NCBI RefSeq assembly: GCF_018320785.1
Contig: NC_054865.1
Coordinates: 35,960,398 to 36,024,397, forward strand
Direction: 5' to 3'
Length of the DNA stretch: 64,000 bases
Source of the DNA: Cheilinus undulatus
Taxonomy: Eukaryota > Chordata > Actinopteri > Labriformes > Labridae
Part shown: positions 62,084-64,000 of the stretch, piece after piece
Layout of the letters: each line of letters opens with the position of its first letter
Numbering within the stretch: position 1 is the stretch's first letter
The notes under the pieces: model-generated
Seen by the model: the letters and a program-made list of their open reading frames with translations, nothing else
Databases searched by the model: none
What the model was told of the DNA's origin: nothing
Program-made: the position numbers and the translations under genes

Positions 62084-62130
62084 CAGTGATAACATCCACC
62101 TGCACGTCAGGCAGGTGGATGTTATCACTG
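62084..62130. repeat. Perfect 20-bp inverted repeat, 7-nt loop
   Basis: The left arm cagtgataacatccacctgc (62084-62103) and right arm gcaggtggatgttatcactg (62111-62130) are exact reverse complements around acgtcag. The word ggatgttat recurs once more just after. It is not part of a recognised element; it looks like a short inverted duplication. Confidence 0.9.
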
Positions 62131-62394
62131 GATGTTATGTTACTAAAGCCACACCAAACTGCATAAAAATCAGAATAATGATGTTGTAAATATTTTACAA
62201 TTCACTCTCATACAGTCCCCCCAAAAGTATTAGAAATGTTAGCCCAATTCCTGTATTTTTGCTGTAGACTACAAACGTTTGGGTTTAACATCAAAAGATG
62301 AATTTGAGACATGAGATCAACATTTCAGCTTTTATTTCCAGGTATTTACGTCTGGATCTGATGAACCTCCGCCGCTTATATACTCAGTCTCATT

Positions 62395-62765
62395 CATTTG
62401 GTCACTACCCAGAGTTCATGCCCACAAGTGAAGGTTGGAAGATAGATTGACTGGTTAATTGAAAGCTTTGCCTTTCGGCTCCACAGCGCACCCAGAACTG
62501 CTAACGCCTCACTAATCCACTTGATCTCACGCTCACTCATACCCTCACTCATGAACAAGACCCCAAGATGCTTGAACTCCTTCACCCGAGGCAAAGACTC
62601 ACTCCCGAACCCGGAGGGGGCAATCCACCATTCTCCGGCAGAGAGCCATGGCCTCGGACTTGGAGGTGCTGACTTTCATCTCGAACGCTTCACACTCAGC
62701 TGCAAACCATCCCAATGCCTGCTGGAGGTCCCCAGCTGAGGAAGCCAACAGAACCACCTATCCTC
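62395..62765 (-). mobile_element. LINE reverse transcriptase fragment
   Basis: The minus strand reads LPRVKEFKHLGVLFMSEGMS, then LSRKAKLSINQSIYLPTFTC and GHELWVV. This is the conserved segment after the RT active site in a frequent fish LINE. Upstream (62590-62760) frames give the preceding FEMKVSTSKSEAMAL-like part with frame breaks. The YADD active site is not preserved. The stretch between EREI and ALWSRK is shortened, so the copy is inactive. Confidence 0.75.
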
Positions 62766-63130
62766 TTACTCACATCTTTCCTTTACCCTGTGACGTTTTT
62801 CATCAAGGTCAAGGAAAAGTGGACAAGTCTTTAATTTTACTTATCAAGTAGACCCAAAGTGGACATGTGTGCAAAATTCTAAGAAAATCCCTCAGATTAT
62901 TTTAAAGAAACTGTGTTCACAAGAATGGCCTAGAAAACAAGGAATAGACATTAGGTTCCATGACTTTAACCTTTAACCTGTGACCTCTAAAATCTAATCC
63001 AATCATCCCCGAGCCAGGTTGAGCATTTGTGCAAAGTTTTAAGAAAATCCACTGATGTGTTTTTGAGACATTGCATTGACAATAATAATCCAAAAGGATA
63101 AACAACCTGATAACATAATGCCTTCAGCCT
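62766..63130. repeat. Common fish repeat with internal near-tandem units
   Basis: Two diverged units each carry a gtgacc..aaaatctaatcc / gtgcaaaattctaagaaaat type segment (about 62830-62920 and 62960-63070). They end in dataacataatgcct-type text near 63110. This is a widespread fish element of unclear class. It directly follows the LINE fragment on the map. Confidence 0.5.
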
Positions 63131-63499
63131 TTGGCTATCCCTGGTGCAGATGCATAAGAAAATAATGATGTGAATCTGTGTTACATAGACGTCAGGACTG
63201 GAAAGAGTAGTGTTCATAATCCTGTGTGACAGTTTTCCTGTAGTCAGGAAATATCCTTGTAGCTCACTGGGATTTAGTTAAACAAACCATTTCCTTTTCT
63301 CTGACTCACAGCCTTTCTATCATTTTATGTTCTCAAGAAGTTGTCCTTTTGCTGATGACACTGAGCAGAACACCACACTTTCTGGCTCAAATCACCTAAA
63401 GAGTTCTGGATTAAGTCCACAGAAGACCTCTTTAAAGCTGACGATTCATCAGACATTTAACTCACACTCTGGTGAAAATGACTACAAGTTATAGTATCA
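63131..63499. other. No gene seen
   Basis: Unassigned DNA between two repeat blocks. Confidence 0.5.
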
Positions 63500-64000
63500 A
63501 TGACTAACCTTGCAAAGCAGATGGATATGCCTGTTCCTGTGTTTCTCACCAGCAAATCCATCTTTTAAGCTCCCATCTGAACCATTTGGGCCCAGTTAGA
63601 AAGTGACAGGACCAATCAGCAACGAGAGGCAGTACTTACTGGCGTAATCAAGTCGTGACGTAAGCAAGCAGCAACAGGAGGTCGGTGCAGATATGGCTGA
63701 AGACATTAGCGTGGATGTTGCTACAGCGCCAGTTTTATCAGAACTTGACAACATTTCTTCATTAAAAGAAGAACAAAGAACAGCATTGAGTTGTTTTCTT
63801 TTCAAAAGTGTACTGAAACATCTACAGTTGCCATGATTCGCGTTATGCAGTTCTCTATGGAGTTTACCAGAGCCGTTTTGCTCCTCGGTAGCGGCTACGT
63901 CACGTCTTTTGTTGCTCTGATTGGCCCGTAAAGATGTGACAGACAGAACATTCATCCAGCCACCCTCCCAAGTTTTTTTTCAAAGCTTCTGCCCTTTCCT
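63500..64000 (+). mobile_element. Internally deleted DNA element with start of a transposon ORF
   Basis: It begins with aaccttgcaaagcagatgga, the repeat end also seen at 30 and 13727. It continues through a GC-richer region with complementary words (accaatcagcaac at 63611, gttgctctgattgg at 63912). Between them is an ORF start (63693-63836). Outer ends are not resolved because the window stops. Confidence 0.55.
63693..63836 (+). pseudogene. Truncated start of a transposon-borne (RecQ-like helicase?) ORF
   Basis: Forty-seven codons, starting MAEDISVDVATAPVLSEL and followed by LKEEQRTAL, then a different short tail and TGA. The opening resembles the N-terminus of RecQ-like helicase proteins that are multi-copy in fish genomes, where LKxEQ precedes the helicase motifs. 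All helicase motifs are missing, consistent with an internal deletion after about residue 35. The family call is from memory of that N-terminal pattern and is tentative. Confidence 0.45.

Overview
The window is vertebrate nuclear DNA, almost certainly from a teleost fish. It has many-exon genes with GT-AG introns, vertebrate polyadenylation signals, and fish-type repeats: Tc1/mariner elements and their MITEs, a tRNA-derived SINE, LINE 3' tails, an RLE-type LINE, and hAT-like and Harbinger-like MITEs. The species cannot be read from the sequence. No prokaryotic features, CRISPR arrays, rRNA genes or standalone tRNA genes were seen.

Three protein-coding genes can be rebuilt exon by exon. (1) eif4g2 (DAP5/p97/NAT1), plus strand, promoter near 19.3 kb, coding 20699-26771, polyadenylation signal at 27807. 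Twenty coding exons give about 892 residues starting at a non-ATG GTG codon. (2) ctr9, the TPR scaffold of the Paf1 complex, minus strand, coding 42257 down to 31120, 23 exons, 1163 residues. (3) An IRAG-family gene, most likely irag1 (mrvi1) by position, plus strand, from 44117. Seventeen coding exons are confident to 53063; one or two more are possible, and the 3' end (including the expected membrane tail) lies beyond the window or was not found.

The layout is eif4g2 (+) > < ctr9 (-) and then ctr9 (-) < > irag1 (+). This matches the order and relative orientation EIF4G2-CTR9-IRAG1 on human 11p15.4. ctr9 and the IRAG gene are head to head across about 1.9 kb.

Region 1-19300 has no gene that I can support. 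It holds a dead R2/NeSL-like LINE (2240-3310), a SINE with a 14-bp target duplication (3496-3705), Tc1/mariner debris and otherwise unassigned DNA. The 27.8-30.8 kb gap between eif4g2 and ctr9 carries a perfect 23-bp inverted repeat and a MITE-like relic. Introns of ctr9 and irag1 hold a Tc1 element with a LINE nested in it, several dispersed repeat families and two minisatellites. The right end (62-64 kb) is repeat-dense and ends in an internally deleted element carrying the start of a transposon-borne ORF.

Functionally, eif4g2 is a translation factor, ctr9 a transcription-elongation/chromatin factor, and IRAG proteins are ER-membrane partners of IP3 receptors. They are linked by position, not by a shared pathway. 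No new multi-gene system was found. The most notable points are the GTG start, the absence of the mammalian DAP5 caspase motif, the KASH5-like EF-hand/coiled-coil front end on the IRAG gene, two perfect short palindromes, and a 42-bp minisatellite open in frame on both strands.
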